Shown here: in pieces, positions 45,995 to 55,396 of the stretch
How the letters are laid out: each line of letters begins with the position of its first letter
Position numbering within the stretch: the stretch's first letter is position 1
Source: Tangfeifania diversioriginum
GTDB lineage: Bacteria; Bacteroidota; Bacteroidia; Bacteroidales; Prolixibacteraceae
Assembly (NCBI GenBank): GCA_945873105.1
Contig: CAMCBW010000004.1
Location: 62,001 to 126,000 of the forward strand
Length of the DNA stretch: 64,000 nt
Reading direction: 5' to 3'
Position numbers and translations under genes: made by a program
The notes under the pieces: model-generated
What the model was told of the DNA's origin: nothing
Databases searched by the model: none
Seen by the model: the letters and a program-made list of their open reading frames with translations, nothing else

Positions 45995-48211
45995 ATGACA
46001 TATAAGTCGAAGCGGTCATCTTATGGTATTCAATTTTTTAAACTATTATTTGTCTGTTTCCTGTTTGGTAATGGGATGGATTTGGTTGCGCAAACAAACG
46101 GAAAACCAGTTTATCTGAATACTGATGAGCCAATCGAAAAGCGTGTAAATGATCTGATTTCAAGGCTTACCCTGGAAGAAAAGGCTCAGCTCCTCAACCA
46201 CAAGGCACCTGATCTTGAACGGTTTGATATTAAATCAGATAAATGGAACCAATGCCTTCATGGTGTTTGGTGGAACAAACCAACAACAATGTTCCCCATT
46301 TCTACAGCAATGGGTGCGACCTGGGATCCAGCGTTAATCAACGAAATGGCCTCTGTAATCTCTGATGAAGCCCGGGCAATTTATAATGGCTGGCACAACG
46401 ATTCGAATTTTGATGGGGATAAGAAGGGCCTGATCTACCGTTCCCCGGTTGTCAATGTGAGCAGAAATCCTTATTGGGGCCGCATCAATGAGACATACAG
46501 CGAAGATCCTTATTTGACTGGACGTATAGGAGTCGCCTATGTAAAGGGGCTTCAGGGAAATGATTCCAAATACCTTAAACTGGTGGCAACGTTAAAGCAC
46601 TACGCCGTCAACAATGTTGAACTGGACAGATTAAAATTAAATGCGATAGTAAGTGAAAGGATGCTTTTTGAATATTGGTTGCCTCATTTTCGCGACTGTA
46701 TTATTGAAGGCCAGGCTCAATCGGTTATGGCATCCTACAATGCTATCAACGGGACCCCGAACAATATCAATCAGTTTCTGCTAACAGATGTGCTCAAGAA
46801 GCAATGGGGTTTTCAGGGATTTGTCGTTTCGGATCTTGGCGGGGTAAAATCGATGGTACAAGGTCATGAAAAGGGGAAAATGACCTATGAAGATGCCGTT
46901 GCCAAATCATTAATTGCCGGTTGTGATTTTTCTGATAAAGAATATATGGAGTATATACCCAAAGCAGTAAGAATGGGGATACTTCCGGTTGAGCGCCTGG
47001 ATAATGCTGTATATCGGGTCATGCGGGACCGCTTTATTTTAGGTGAATTTGACCCTTCAGAGATGGTTCCTTTCAGTAAGATTCCCTTAAGCGTAATTTG
47101 CAGTCCGGAGCACCGTCAGCTATCACTAAAGGTTGCCCAAAAATCAATCGTCCTGTTAAAAAACGAGAACAATTTTCTTCCGCTTGATAAGGATAAGCTT
47201 AAAACCATTGCAGTTATCGGACCTCATGCAAATATCTTCACGGTAGGGGGATATAGCGGAATTGCCCTTAATCCGGTCACTCCGTTGCAAGGAATCAGGA
47301 ATCGTGCAGCAAAGGGAACTGAAGTATTATTTTCTGTTGGGGCCGAAATGCCTCTTGAACATGGCAAGAAAGATCCGGCGCCTGCTCCTTTTAATCGGGA
47401 AGAGGAACTTAAAAAAGCAATAGAGATTGCTAAAAAAGCGGACGTGGTAATACTTTATATAGGGACCACCCTTGGTACTGAAGCTGAAGGGCTTGATCGA
47501 AAAACACTTGGATTGCCCGGAAACCAGGAAGATCTTGTGAAAGCTATAATGGCAGTTAATTCCAAAACTGTTGTGGTTGAAATGAATGCCGGACCACTAG
47601 CGGTTCCCTGGATTAAGGAAAATGTTCCTGCAATTGTTGAAGCATGGTGGGGCGGAGAAGAAGGGGGCAATGCCACTGCTGACATTATTTTTGGGAACGT
47701 AAATCCCGGGGGAAAGATGCCTTTGACAGTATATGCTTCTGATAATCAGGTGCCTTCAAAGGATGAATATGACATCTCCAAAGGATATACCTACATGTAC
47801 CTTAAAGGGGAACCTTTATTCGCTTTTGGACATGGGTTGAGTTATACCCGTTTCAAATTCTCAAATTTGAAAATATCATCTAAAAAGATAAATACAGACG
47901 GGAATGTTCTGGTCGAAATTGATATTAAAAATGTAGGGAAAAGCGATGGTGACGAAGTTGTTCAGCTGTATATCCATGATGTAAAATGCAGTGAAATACG
48001 ACCGGTGAAAGAACTGCGGGGATTTGAAAGAGTATCCTTAAAAGCAGAAGAATTAAAGACTGTTTCGTTTAAAATTCCGGCAGAAAAACTGGCCTTTTAT
48101 GATGAAGGAACACACCAATTCCTTGTGGAACCTGGCACTTTTGAGGTATTAATCGGTAGTTCGTCAGATGATATTCGACTTAAAGATAAAATTAGCGTAG
48201 TCAGAAAATAA
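45995..48211 (+). CDS. Secreted GH3 beta-glycosidase (xylosidase/glucosidase type)
   Basis: 738 aa with signal peptide ending DLVAQ. The N-terminal GH3 barrel has RVNDLISRLTLEEKAQLL, CLHGVWW, MGATWDP, SPVVNVSRNPYWGRINETYSEDP, KHYAVNN and the nucleophile D280 in FVVSDLGG. The second alpha/beta domain begins SIVLLKNENNFLPLD, and a C-terminal fibronectin-III-like domain (from about 620) contains FAFGHGLSYTRF. Removes terminal beta-linked sugars from oligosaccharides. It heads a tight group with GH43 (18 bases later) and GH2. Confidence 0.93.
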   Translation: MTYKSKRSSYGIQFFKLLFVCFLFGNGMDLVAQTNGKPVYLNTDEPIEKRVNDLISRLTLEEKAQLLNHKAPDLERFDIKSDKWNQCLHGVWWNKPTTMFPISTAMGATWDPALINEMASVISDEARAIYNGWHNDSNFDGDKKGLIYRSPVVNVSRNPYWGRINETYSEDPYLTGRIGVAYVKGLQGNDSKYLKLVATLKHYAVNNVELDRLKLNAIVSERMLFEYWLPHFRDCIIEGQAQSVMASYNAINGTPNNINQFLLTDVLKKQWGFQGFVVSDLGGVKSMVQGHEKGKMTYEDAVAKSLIAGCDFSDKEYMEYIPKAVRMGILPVERLDNAVYRVMRDRFILGEFDPSEMVPFSKIPLSVICSPEHRQLSLKVAQKSIVLLKNENNFLPLDKDKLKTIAVIGPHANIFTVGGYSGIALNPVTPLQGIRNRAAKGTEVLFSVGAEMPLEHGKKDPAPAPFNREEELKKAIEIAKKADVVILYIGTTLGTEAEGLDRKTLGLPGNQEDLVKAIMAVNSKTVVVEMNAGPLAVPWIKENVPAIVEAWWGGEEGGNATADIIFGNVNPGGKMPLTVYASDNQVPSKDEYDISKGYTYMYLKGEPLFAFGHGLSYTRFKFSNLKISSKKINTDGNVLVEIDIKNVGKSDGDEVVQLYIHDVKCSEIRPVKELRGFERVSLKAEELKTVSFKIPAEKLAFYDEGTHQFLVEPGTFEVLIGSSSDDIRLKDKISVVRK

Positions 48212-48229
48212 TTCAACTGAAAATGCATT

Positions 48230-49795
48230 ATGAAAGTGTCACACTATAAATATTATTGTTTTATCCTTATTGGGCTTCTGAATTTTACGCCGCTAATGAG
48301 TTTTGCACAAAACAGGACAGGCTATTCCAATCCTGTCATTAAGGGAGATTTCCCGGATCCCTCCATTATTCGTGTTGGTAATATGTTTTATGCCGCAGGG
48401 ACAAGCTGTGATTTTGGACCCAATTATCCCTTATATGAATCGACAGATTTGGTTAACTGGAAGCACATAGGAGCTGTTTTCAAGGAACAGCCAAAATGGA
48501 CCTCTGATGATTTCTGGGCCCCGGAGCTTTTTTATAATGATGGCACATTCTATGTTTACTATACAGCCAAACGAAAGGACAATAGAATCGCATGTATTGG
48601 AGTAGCTACTACCAATGATATTCACAAGGGTTTTACTGATCATGGCATAATAGTAGAATGGGGAGAAGAAGCAATTGATTCATACGTGTTTAAGGATGAT
48701 GACGGGAAATTGTATATTATATGGAAAGCCTTTGGATTAACCAAGGGACGAAAAGTAGAACTCCTGGCCTCCGAACTGAATAAGGATGGCCTGAGTATGG
48801 TCGGAGAACCTTTTACACTAACAGATCATACAAAGGGATGGATCGGGGCAGGAGATGAAGGTCAATGTATGATCAAGTTTGAAGGCTTTTACTATTTGTT
48901 TTATTCGATAGGTGGTTGCTGCGATAACCGCTGTAATTACCGGGTTATGGTGGCTCGTTCAAGGAATCTAAAATCGGGATGGGAGCAATATGGTGAGAAT
49001 CCAATCCTCGAGGGGGGAGAAATTTGGAAATGTTCCGGTCATGGCACGTTGGTTGAAACACCCGATAAACGCTGCTTCTATTTGTACCATGCTTATAATG
49101 GAGTCGATTTCGAGTTTATCGGCAGACAAGGGATGCTCGACGAAGTGGTTTGGAACAAACAAACTGGCTGGCCCTACTTCAAAAACGGTAAAAATCCTTC
49201 TGTAACGGCGGAAACTCCTTTTAAGAATACAGTGCAAAAGAAGGAATCTGTCTGGATTGACGATTTTTCCTCAGTAAGCTCCCAATTCTTTTGGGAATGG
49301 GACATTAATCTTCCAAAACCCGCTGTTAATATTGAAAATGGGCAAATGGCTATTACAAAAAGCAACAGCGGAATCTCTTTTTTGGGGTTGAGGCCTCAGT
49401 CCGGCGATTATCAACTGATGACCAAAGTAATTCCAACCGCCGGATTCAGTGGGGTAGGTGTGTACAGCAATCAGCAAAACTTTATTGCTTTTGTTGTCAG
49501 TGAGTCAGAACTGGTACTTTATAAAATCAATAAAGGGGAAAAAGAGATTTTGTCAAAGGTGAACCTCATGAAAAATAAATCGATGTTTTTAAAATATGAA
49601 GCCATTGATGGTCGCTATTTCAGGTTTTTCTGGTCAGAGGATGGGGTCAAATGGATACCTGCAAAAGCAAGCGAAAATGACCGGGTTGACGGAACTTTTG
49701 TTGCACAATGGGGATTCTCACCTCGTGTGGGATTTATAATGGACGGAAGTGAGTGTGGTACTTCCAAATATTCGGAGTTGAAAGTTCAGTATTAA
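48230..49795 (+). CDS. Secreted GH43 glycosidase with C-terminal beta-sandwich
   Basis: 521 aa with signal peptide ending SFAQ. The GH43 propeller covers about 30-320 with D43 (GDFPDPS), D150 (EEAIDSYVF) and E210 (GDEGQCM) as triad. A concanavalin-like C-terminal module (about 345-521: WIDDFSSVSSQFFWEWDINLPKPAV, FFWSEDGVKWIPA) is as in beta-xylosidase/arabinofuranosidase-type GH43. Works with the adjacent GH3 and GH2 in side-chain removal. Gaps to neighbours are 18 and 12 bases. Confidence 0.88.
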   Translation: MKVSHYKYYCFILIGLLNFTPLMSFAQNRTGYSNPVIKGDFPDPSIIRVGNMFYAAGTSCDFGPNYPLYESTDLVNWKHIGAVFKEQPKWTSDDFWAPELFYNDGTFYVYYTAKRKDNRIACIGVATTNDIHKGFTDHGIIVEWGEEAIDSYVFKDDDGKLYIIWKAFGLTKGRKVELLASELNKDGLSMVGEPFTLTDHTKGWIGAGDEGQCMIKFEGFYYLFYSIGGCCDNRCNYRVMVARSRNLKSGWEQYGENPILEGGEIWKCSGHGTLVETPDKRCFYLYHAYNGVDFEFIGRQGMLDEVVWNKQTGWPYFKNGKNPSVTAETPFKNTVQKKESVWIDDFSSVSSQFFWEWDINLPKPAVNIENGQMAITKSNSGISFLGLRPQSGDYQLMTKVIPTAGFSGVGVYSNQQNFIAFVVSESELVLYKINKGEKEILSKVNLMKNKSMFLKYEAIDGRYFRFFWSEDGVKWIPAKASENDRVDGTFVAQWGFSPRVGFIMDGSECGTSKYSELKVQY

Positions 49796-49807
49796 AAGGA
49801 AATTATA

Positions 49808-52800
49808 ATGATAAACAAATTGGGGAAAATTACTGCATTACTGCTTTTTACAAGTTTATTTAATCTTGTTTATGGTCAGGGTGTGCAGTTCAAGAGGGAT
49901 ATGGCGCCTGCCGAATCCTTTTTAAAACCCCAGGAAAAACCTTTTAGGGATGAAATCTGCATAAATGGATACTGGGAATTCCAACCGGTGAAAGTACCTG
50001 GCGATTGGAAAAAAGATACCGGAGTGCCACCGGAGCTTTCTTTACCTGCAGTCAACAAATGGGAAAAAGTCTTTGTAAAGATTCCTTCTCCCTGGAATGT
50101 TAATGCTATCGGACACGATAAAACCGGACAGGGGATGGATTCACGAACCTATCCAGGATATCCTGAAAGCTGGAATGGTGTTAAAATGGGCTGGTTACGC
50201 AAAAAAGTCAACATTCCTGTCTCCTGGAAAGGGAAAAGCGTTTCTCTTCGGTTACAAGCCGTGGCGGGTGACTGTCGCATCATTCTTAACAACAAAGAGG
50301 TTACCCGGCAATTTGATAATGCCTTACCTGCTGAGTATGATATTACTTCCTCCATCTTGTGGGGAGAAGAGAATGAAATACTATTGGGGATACGTGATGC
50401 AAAATTGAGTAACGAAAAAGGGAAATATGGATCAATAACCTATCCATCAGGTAGTTTTTGGTTAATGGATGCAATAGGTGTCTGGCAGGACGTATTTCTT
50501 TTGGCAAAACCCAATATTAATATCACGGATATTTTCTTTCAACCGTCACTTAAAGAAGATCTCTTATATGCTGATGTTGAATTAGTTAATAAGTCCGATC
50601 AAAAACAGGAGGTTCAAATTCAACTCCCTGTTTATGAATGGAAAAATAAGACTGACCTTTCAGTAAGCAATGTGCTGCTTGCACCTGAAATTTCGTGGAT
50701 ACTCGGTGAAGAGACACTGAGATTTCCCTCCCAAAATGTTGTACTGGAGCCGGGGCAAAAAAAGACAGTCAAGTTAAAAACGGAAGTAAAGGGAAGGTTA
50801 AAGAGATGGGAAGTATGGAGCCGCGGTAAACCTAACCTTTATGCCGGAATTGCTGAACTTGTTTCAGGGAAAACTGTAATCGATAAAAGTTACCAACGAT
50901 TTGGCTGGAGAGAAGTTAAACTGGAAAATGGGGATTTTATTTTGAATGGGAAGCGGTTGGAACTATTGCATGAAGGATGGCATTTTACAGGCATTCCTGC
51001 CATGACAAGGCGTTATGCCTGGGCTTGGTACTCCCTTTCAAAGGATGCTCACGTCAATTTGGTCAGGCCTCATGCTATGCCTTACCCCGGATTCTTCTAC
51101 GATATGGCAGACGAAATGGGGATGTTGCTGATGGATGAAAGTGGAATATTTGGCAGTCATTGTAATTTCAATTACGAATCAGAAGAGTTTTGGAAAAGAA
51201 ACAAAAAGCATATCGAAAGTTTGGTGCTCCGCGATCGAAATCACCCTGCTGTAATGGGTTGGAGCGTTTCCAATGAGATTCGCTGCGTGTTAAGCTGGCA
51301 GGCAAAGAATGATCCGGATTTTCAACAAAAGATCTACGATAAGATATTTGACCTCACTAAGATAGCCCGGAGCCTGGATCCAACCAGAGATTGGGTGCAA
51401 AGTGATGGTGATAAGGATTTGGATGGCAGGCTAAATGTTTTTACCATTCATACCGGCGAAAAAGTAAAGGATACGGTCCCACCAAATAAAGTGTGGGGGG
51501 TAACCGAAGGGGGAAGCTCCTATTATGGGAAGGCCGGCTATTACGAAAAATTTGTGGGTGACAGGGCATACCGCAGTTTTAGCGATCGAATGGATGGATT
51601 GGCTATTGAAGACTATAACCTTGTGAAGACATTGAGAAATGAAGGTGCCGATATAAGTAACGTTTGGAATTTGGTTTGGCATGGACTAAAACCATTGCCC
51701 CTCGGATTAAAAAATGAAGATGAAAAAGTTTTGAAGTTGACTGATGGTGTTTTCTTTGGACCTTATGTTGAAGGAAAACCAGGTATTCAACCTGAACGCA
51801 TTGCTCCATTCTCATTGACGGTGAATCCTGGATATGATCCTTCACTTCCATTGTATAATCCCTATCCGCTCTTTACTGCCATGCAGTCGGCGATGAACCC
51901 TGACGGGCCTAAGCCATGCAAATGGGATCGCACCGATAAGCAAATTTCATTGCCAAAAGCTCCTGAAATTAGCCATCCGATTGATCAGGTTTCATTTATC
52001 GGAGATAAGAATGGGCGTATCTATTCAAACCTGAAATCAATAGGCATTCCTTTTTCCGAATCAGACAAACCCGTCTGGTTCCTTATCATAGATCCTAATT
52101 CTGTGGATGTAAGATCGGTCAATGAAACCCAAAAGACTGCCAATAATGTGGTGGCGAATGGTGGTATCGTTCTTTTGGTAGGAATAAGTGAAGCAAATGA
52201 AGCGGTTGCTAATCAAATATTACCAGTCAAATTGAACTGTATAGCAGATAAGGCATCTTCTTTAATTCCAAATGTGAATGATCCGAGAGCCGCATCCATT
52301 TCATATAAAGAACTCTATTTTGCTGAGAATTCAGTCAATAAAATTATATGTAATTACTCTCTTGCGGGTGATTTTACTGAAATGGGAAATTCGCTGTTTT
52401 TCCGGAACAATACCGAGTGGTTGCGGTGGTTAAGCGGTGGCGAATATTCAAAAACCATCAGTGTATATCGTTCAGAGCTTGATAACAAACAAACCCCTGT
52501 TTTCGTCGAGTTCAAAAAAGGCGGTGGCAGATATATGGCATCAACCATTGAACTCGATAATATTAGCTCAGCGCATATCGATATGTATAGTAAGTTGTTC
52601 AAAAACATAGGCCTTAAACTGAATAAAAGTGAGGAATTAACAGTTTCGGCTTTCAACGGGAATGTGTTGGTACGCGCGTTATCGTTGGGCCGTTTTGGAA
52701 GTAATGATTTGACCCAGGCAATGTCAACCAAATTTATTCAGGAAGGAATGGTAATCCCGAAAAATAACGACAGCCGTGGTGATCAGCAATGGAAAATGGC

Positions 52801-53209
52801 AGTAAACAACGATGACCGGTTTATTTTCAAGAATTTACAACAAAGTGGTCCGGAGAATGTTTTTGCCTGCTATTTTAGTTTTTGGGTCTTTTGTCCGATT
52901 GACCTTAGTGATCTTTTAAATTCGGGTCCCGACTTGCCTCAAATAAACCTGCAACTTTTCATTTCAGATATCGGGAGAATGTATCTCAATGGGAAATTAC
53001 TTCAACCAATAAATTCAGAACCTGTTGATTACCGCACGAAGCTGACTTACTCAAAAGTCCCGTTTAATCAGGGATGGAATCATTTTCTTATTAAAGTGGC
53101 AACCGATTCATTTCATCAGCCTGATCAGGGGACTCTTGCTGTGAATATGGATTGCTCAGATAAAAATTTTCTCGGGCGACTTGAAACAGCTATACAAAAA
53201 CCGGAATAA
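49808..53209 (+). CDS. Large secreted GH2-family glycosidase
   Basis: 1133 aa with signal peptide ending VYGQ. Sugar-binding (ICINGYWEFQPV, IPSPWNVN), immunoglobulin-like and barrel domains follow the GH2 order. Acid/base E490 lies in WSVSNEIRC and the nucleophile E567 in GVTEGGSS. Beyond the barrel, from about residue 690, there is a long C-terminal part with a Rossmann-like segment (VWFLIIDPNSVD, GGIVLLVGISEA) and a final beta-sandwich (LQLFISDIGRMYLNGKLL). GH2 covers beta-galactosidases, glucuronidases and mannosidases; which one is not readable. It starts 12 bases after GH43. Confidence 0.85.
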   Translation: MINKLGKITALLLFTSLFNLVYGQGVQFKRDMAPAESFLKPQEKPFRDEICINGYWEFQPVKVPGDWKKDTGVPPELSLPAVNKWEKVFVKIPSPWNVNAIGHDKTGQGMDSRTYPGYPESWNGVKMGWLRKKVNIPVSWKGKSVSLRLQAVAGDCRIILNNKEVTRQFDNALPAEYDITSSILWGEENEILLGIRDAKLSNEKGKYGSITYPSGSFWLMDAIGVWQDVFLLAKPNINITDIFFQPSLKEDLLYADVELVNKSDQKQEVQIQLPVYEWKNKTDLSVSNVLLAPEISWILGEETLRFPSQNVVLEPGQKKTVKLKTEVKGRLKRWEVWSRGKPNLYAGIAELVSGKTVIDKSYQRFGWREVKLENGDFILNGKRLELLHEGWHFTGIPAMTRRYAWAWYSLSKDAHVNLVRPHAMPYPGFFYDMADEMGMLLMDESGIFGSHCNFNYESEEFWKRNKKHIESLVLRDRNHPAVMGWSVSNEIRCVLSWQAKNDPDFQQKIYDKIFDLTKIARSLDPTRDWVQSDGDKDLDGRLNVFTIHTGEKVKDTVPPNKVWGVTEGGSSYYGKAGYYEKFVGDRAYRSFSDRMDGLAIEDYNLVKTLRNEGADISNVWNLVWHGLKPLPLGLKNEDEKVLKLTDGVFFGPYVEGKPGIQPERIAPFSLTVNPGYDPSLPLYNPYPLFTAMQSAMNPDGPKPCKWDRTDKQISLPKAPEISHPIDQVSFIGDKNGRIYSNLKSIGIPFSESDKPVWFLIIDPNSVDVRSVNETQKTANNVVANGGIVLLVGISEANEAVANQILPVKLNCIADKASSLIPNVNDPRAASISYKELYFAENSVNKIICNYSLAGDFTEMGNSLFFRNNTEWLRWLSGGEYSKTISVYRSELDNKQTPVFVEFKKGGGRYMASTIELDNISSAHIDMYSKLFKNIGLKLNKSEELTVSAFNGNVLVRALSLGRFGSNDLTQAMSTKFIQEGMVIPKNNDSRGDQQWKMAVNNDDRFIFKNLQQSGPENVFACYFSFWVFCPIDLSDLLNSGPDLPQINLQLFISDIGRMYLNGKLLQPINSEPVDYRTKLTYSKVPFNQGWNHFLIKVATDSFHQPDQGTLAVNMDCSDKNFLGRLETAIQKPE

Positions 53210-53227
53210 ATATTTTGCTTAATTCAT

Positions 53228-53488
53228 ATGAAAAGTCTCATATATTCTAATCTATTGCTGTTGGGAGCTTTAAGTTCACAGAGTATAACTTCTTTCTCCC
53301 AAAAATCGACTCATCCTGACGTGATCATCCTTTTTGGGGATCAGCATAATGCCAGTGTATCAACTAAAGATTTGCCTCTTGTGCTTGCTCATCTTCGTGA
53401 GATTATAAAAGGTTTTTGGTGTGCAGGATTGGCAAAAGAAAAAGAGCATCTCCAAAATACAAGTTTTTTAAAAATTGCAAATAAATAG
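53228..53488 (+). pseudogene. Truncated sulfatase remnant
   Basis: 86 codons beginning with a signal peptide (MKSLIYSNLLLLGALSSQS) and the sulfatase opening THPDVIILFGDQHNASV, then diverging to non-sulfatase sequence and stopping. No C-x-P-x-R motif is present and only five bases separate it from the complete sulfatase at 53494. It looks like the 5' end of a sulfatase gene whose remainder was deleted. It could still be translated as a short secreted peptide. Confidence 0.7.
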
Positions 53489-53493
53489 CGTAT

Positions 53494-55254
53494 ATGAAAT
53501 ATTTATTGTCAGGTTTCATTGCTTCATCGTTACTCATGGTAACATATATGAAGGCAGAAAGTAAAATTGCCAAACCCAATATAATCATCGTTTTATCTGA
53601 TGATCAGGGGTACGGTGACTTTTCCTGTCATGGAAATCCAGTATTGAAGACCCCGGCATTGGACAAATTTTACTCGGAAAGTATACGCTTTGGTAATTTT
53701 CATGTTGCCCCTGTATGTTCCCCAACGAGGGGCCAGTTATTGACAGGCCTTGATGCAATGCATAATAAAGCATGCATGGTGCCTTCCGGCCGGAACATTA
53801 TGCGTCGGGACATCACCACCATGCCTGAGGTTTTCCGGCAGAATGGTTACCAGACCGGTATTTTCGGGAAGTGGCATTTGGGTGATCATTACCCCGATCG
53901 TCCGATGGATCGCGGTTTTCAAAAGTGTATCTGGTTTAAAGGCTGGGGACTTCCTTCAGAAATTGAATATGATAATGACTATTACAACACACGCTATTTA
54001 GACAGTATTGAGACCAGGTTCTCAGGTAAATACTGTACAAATCTATGGTTTGATGAAGCCAAAAAATGGATGGGTGAGATGGTAGATCAGAAGAAGCCTT
54101 TCTTTACTTACCTGGCACTCAATACTCCTCACGGACCTTTTGACTCGCCGGCTGATGACCGGGAATTTTATCTAAAACAAGGCCTTGACCAGAATACCGC
54201 ATCCTTCTTTGGTATGATCCGGAATATTGACCAAAATATGGAGCAATTGGATAACTGGCTCGAAAAGAAAAATATAAAGGATAATACGCTCATTATTTTC
54301 ATGAATGACAATGGAGGCACAGGTGGTGTCCGTGTTTTTAATGGAGGGATGAAAGGAGCCAAAGGAAGTAATGACGAAGGCGGACATCGCGCTGTTTGTT
54401 TTATCCGGTATCCTGGAGGTCATTTCGGAAAACCACGTACGGTTGATTATCCATCTGAAATTCAGGATCTTCTTCCAACATTTGTTGATTTGTTTGGTCT
54501 GAAGACCAATGCAAAATTTGATGGAGAAAGCCTGAAACCAATGCTAACCCAGGAAAACAAAAAATTCAGCGACCGGATGTTTGTGGTTCAATACGGAGGA
54601 AGGATAAAACCGCAAAAATATTATAGTTGTGTAGTATGGGATTCCTGGCGTTTGGTGGAAAATACAGGGCTTTTTGATTTGAGCAATGATCCTGGGCAGA
54701 AAGTGAATGTCGCTGACAAATATCCTGAGATACTTCACAAAATGCAGGATCACTACGAAAACTGGTGGAAATCGGTCGCTCCCGGGGTGGAGGAGGTTAT
54801 TCCCTTGTTCGTCGGTTCTGACAAAGAAAATCCGATTATGCTGACTTCAAACAACTGGATTGGTGTTGACGTTGACAATCGTACTGTGGTTGCAAATGCA
54901 GCCGGCACACCCCGGGGAGGACCTATTCACATCGAAGTCCAGGAAAGCGGGAAATACAAAATTGAGATAAGCCGCTGGCCATTCCATTTGAACCGAAAAT
55001 TAAATATCGCCGGTCCTGAAAAAAATTATGCAGGGAATATTCTTCCGGTTGGCAAAGCCCTGCCGATAGAATCTGGTTGCTTTTCATTGAATAATTCAGA
55101 CCCTATGGTCGTTCGTAGTTCAACTGATGCGACAAACCTGAACTTTGAAATAGAGCTGATGAAAGGTCATAACAGCATTCAGTCCTGGTTCCGTGATGCA
55201 AGCGGGAATGACCTTTGTGGGGCCTATTATGTGAGATTGCAACAACTGTTTTGA
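53494..55254 (+). CDS. Sulfatase with C-terminal beta-sandwich extension
   Basis: 586 aa. Signal peptide to about 22; KPNIIIVLSDDQGYGDFSCHGNP gives the metal-binding aspartates, APVCSPTRGQLLTG contains C75 (formylglycine precursor), and GKWHLGDHYPDRPMDRGF and FMNDNGGTGGVRVF are core motifs. Residues from about 445 onward (LTSNNWIGVDVDNRTVVANAA, ESGKYKIEISRWPFHLNRKL) form an extra C-terminal module, known from some long arylsulfatases of marine bacteria. Next to the remnant above, suggesting past tandem sulfatase copies. Confidence 0.93.
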   Translation: MKYLLSGFIASSLLMVTYMKAESKIAKPNIIIVLSDDQGYGDFSCHGNPVLKTPALDKFYSESIRFGNFHVAPVCSPTRGQLLTGLDAMHNKACMVPSGRNIMRRDITTMPEVFRQNGYQTGIFGKWHLGDHYPDRPMDRGFQKCIWFKGWGLPSEIEYDNDYYNTRYLDSIETRFSGKYCTNLWFDEAKKWMGEMVDQKKPFFTYLALNTPHGPFDSPADDREFYLKQGLDQNTASFFGMIRNIDQNMEQLDNWLEKKNIKDNTLIIFMNDNGGTGGVRVFNGGMKGAKGSNDEGGHRAVCFIRYPGGHFGKPRTVDYPSEIQDLLPTFVDLFGLKTNAKFDGESLKPMLTQENKKFSDRMFVVQYGGRIKPQKYYSCVVWDSWRLVENTGLFDLSNDPGQKVNVADKYPEILHKMQDHYENWWKSVAPGVEEVIPLFVGSDKENPIMLTSNNWIGVDVDNRTVVANAAGTPRGGPIHIEVQESGKYKIEISRWPFHLNRKLNIAGPEKNYAGNILPVGKALPIESGCFSLNNSDPMVVRSSTDATNLNFEIELMKGHNSIQSWFRDASGNDLCGAYYVRLQQLF

Positions 55255-55396
55255 TTTTGAAAATAGTTTTGATTCTGGAATGTGGTAAGCTCTCAATGTG
55301 GGTAAACTTCTTCAGACGAAACTAACAAGAGAATGTCTTCTAAAACAAACAAGTGGTTAATCTGATTTATGACTTTTTTGATAAAATATTCTGGTT

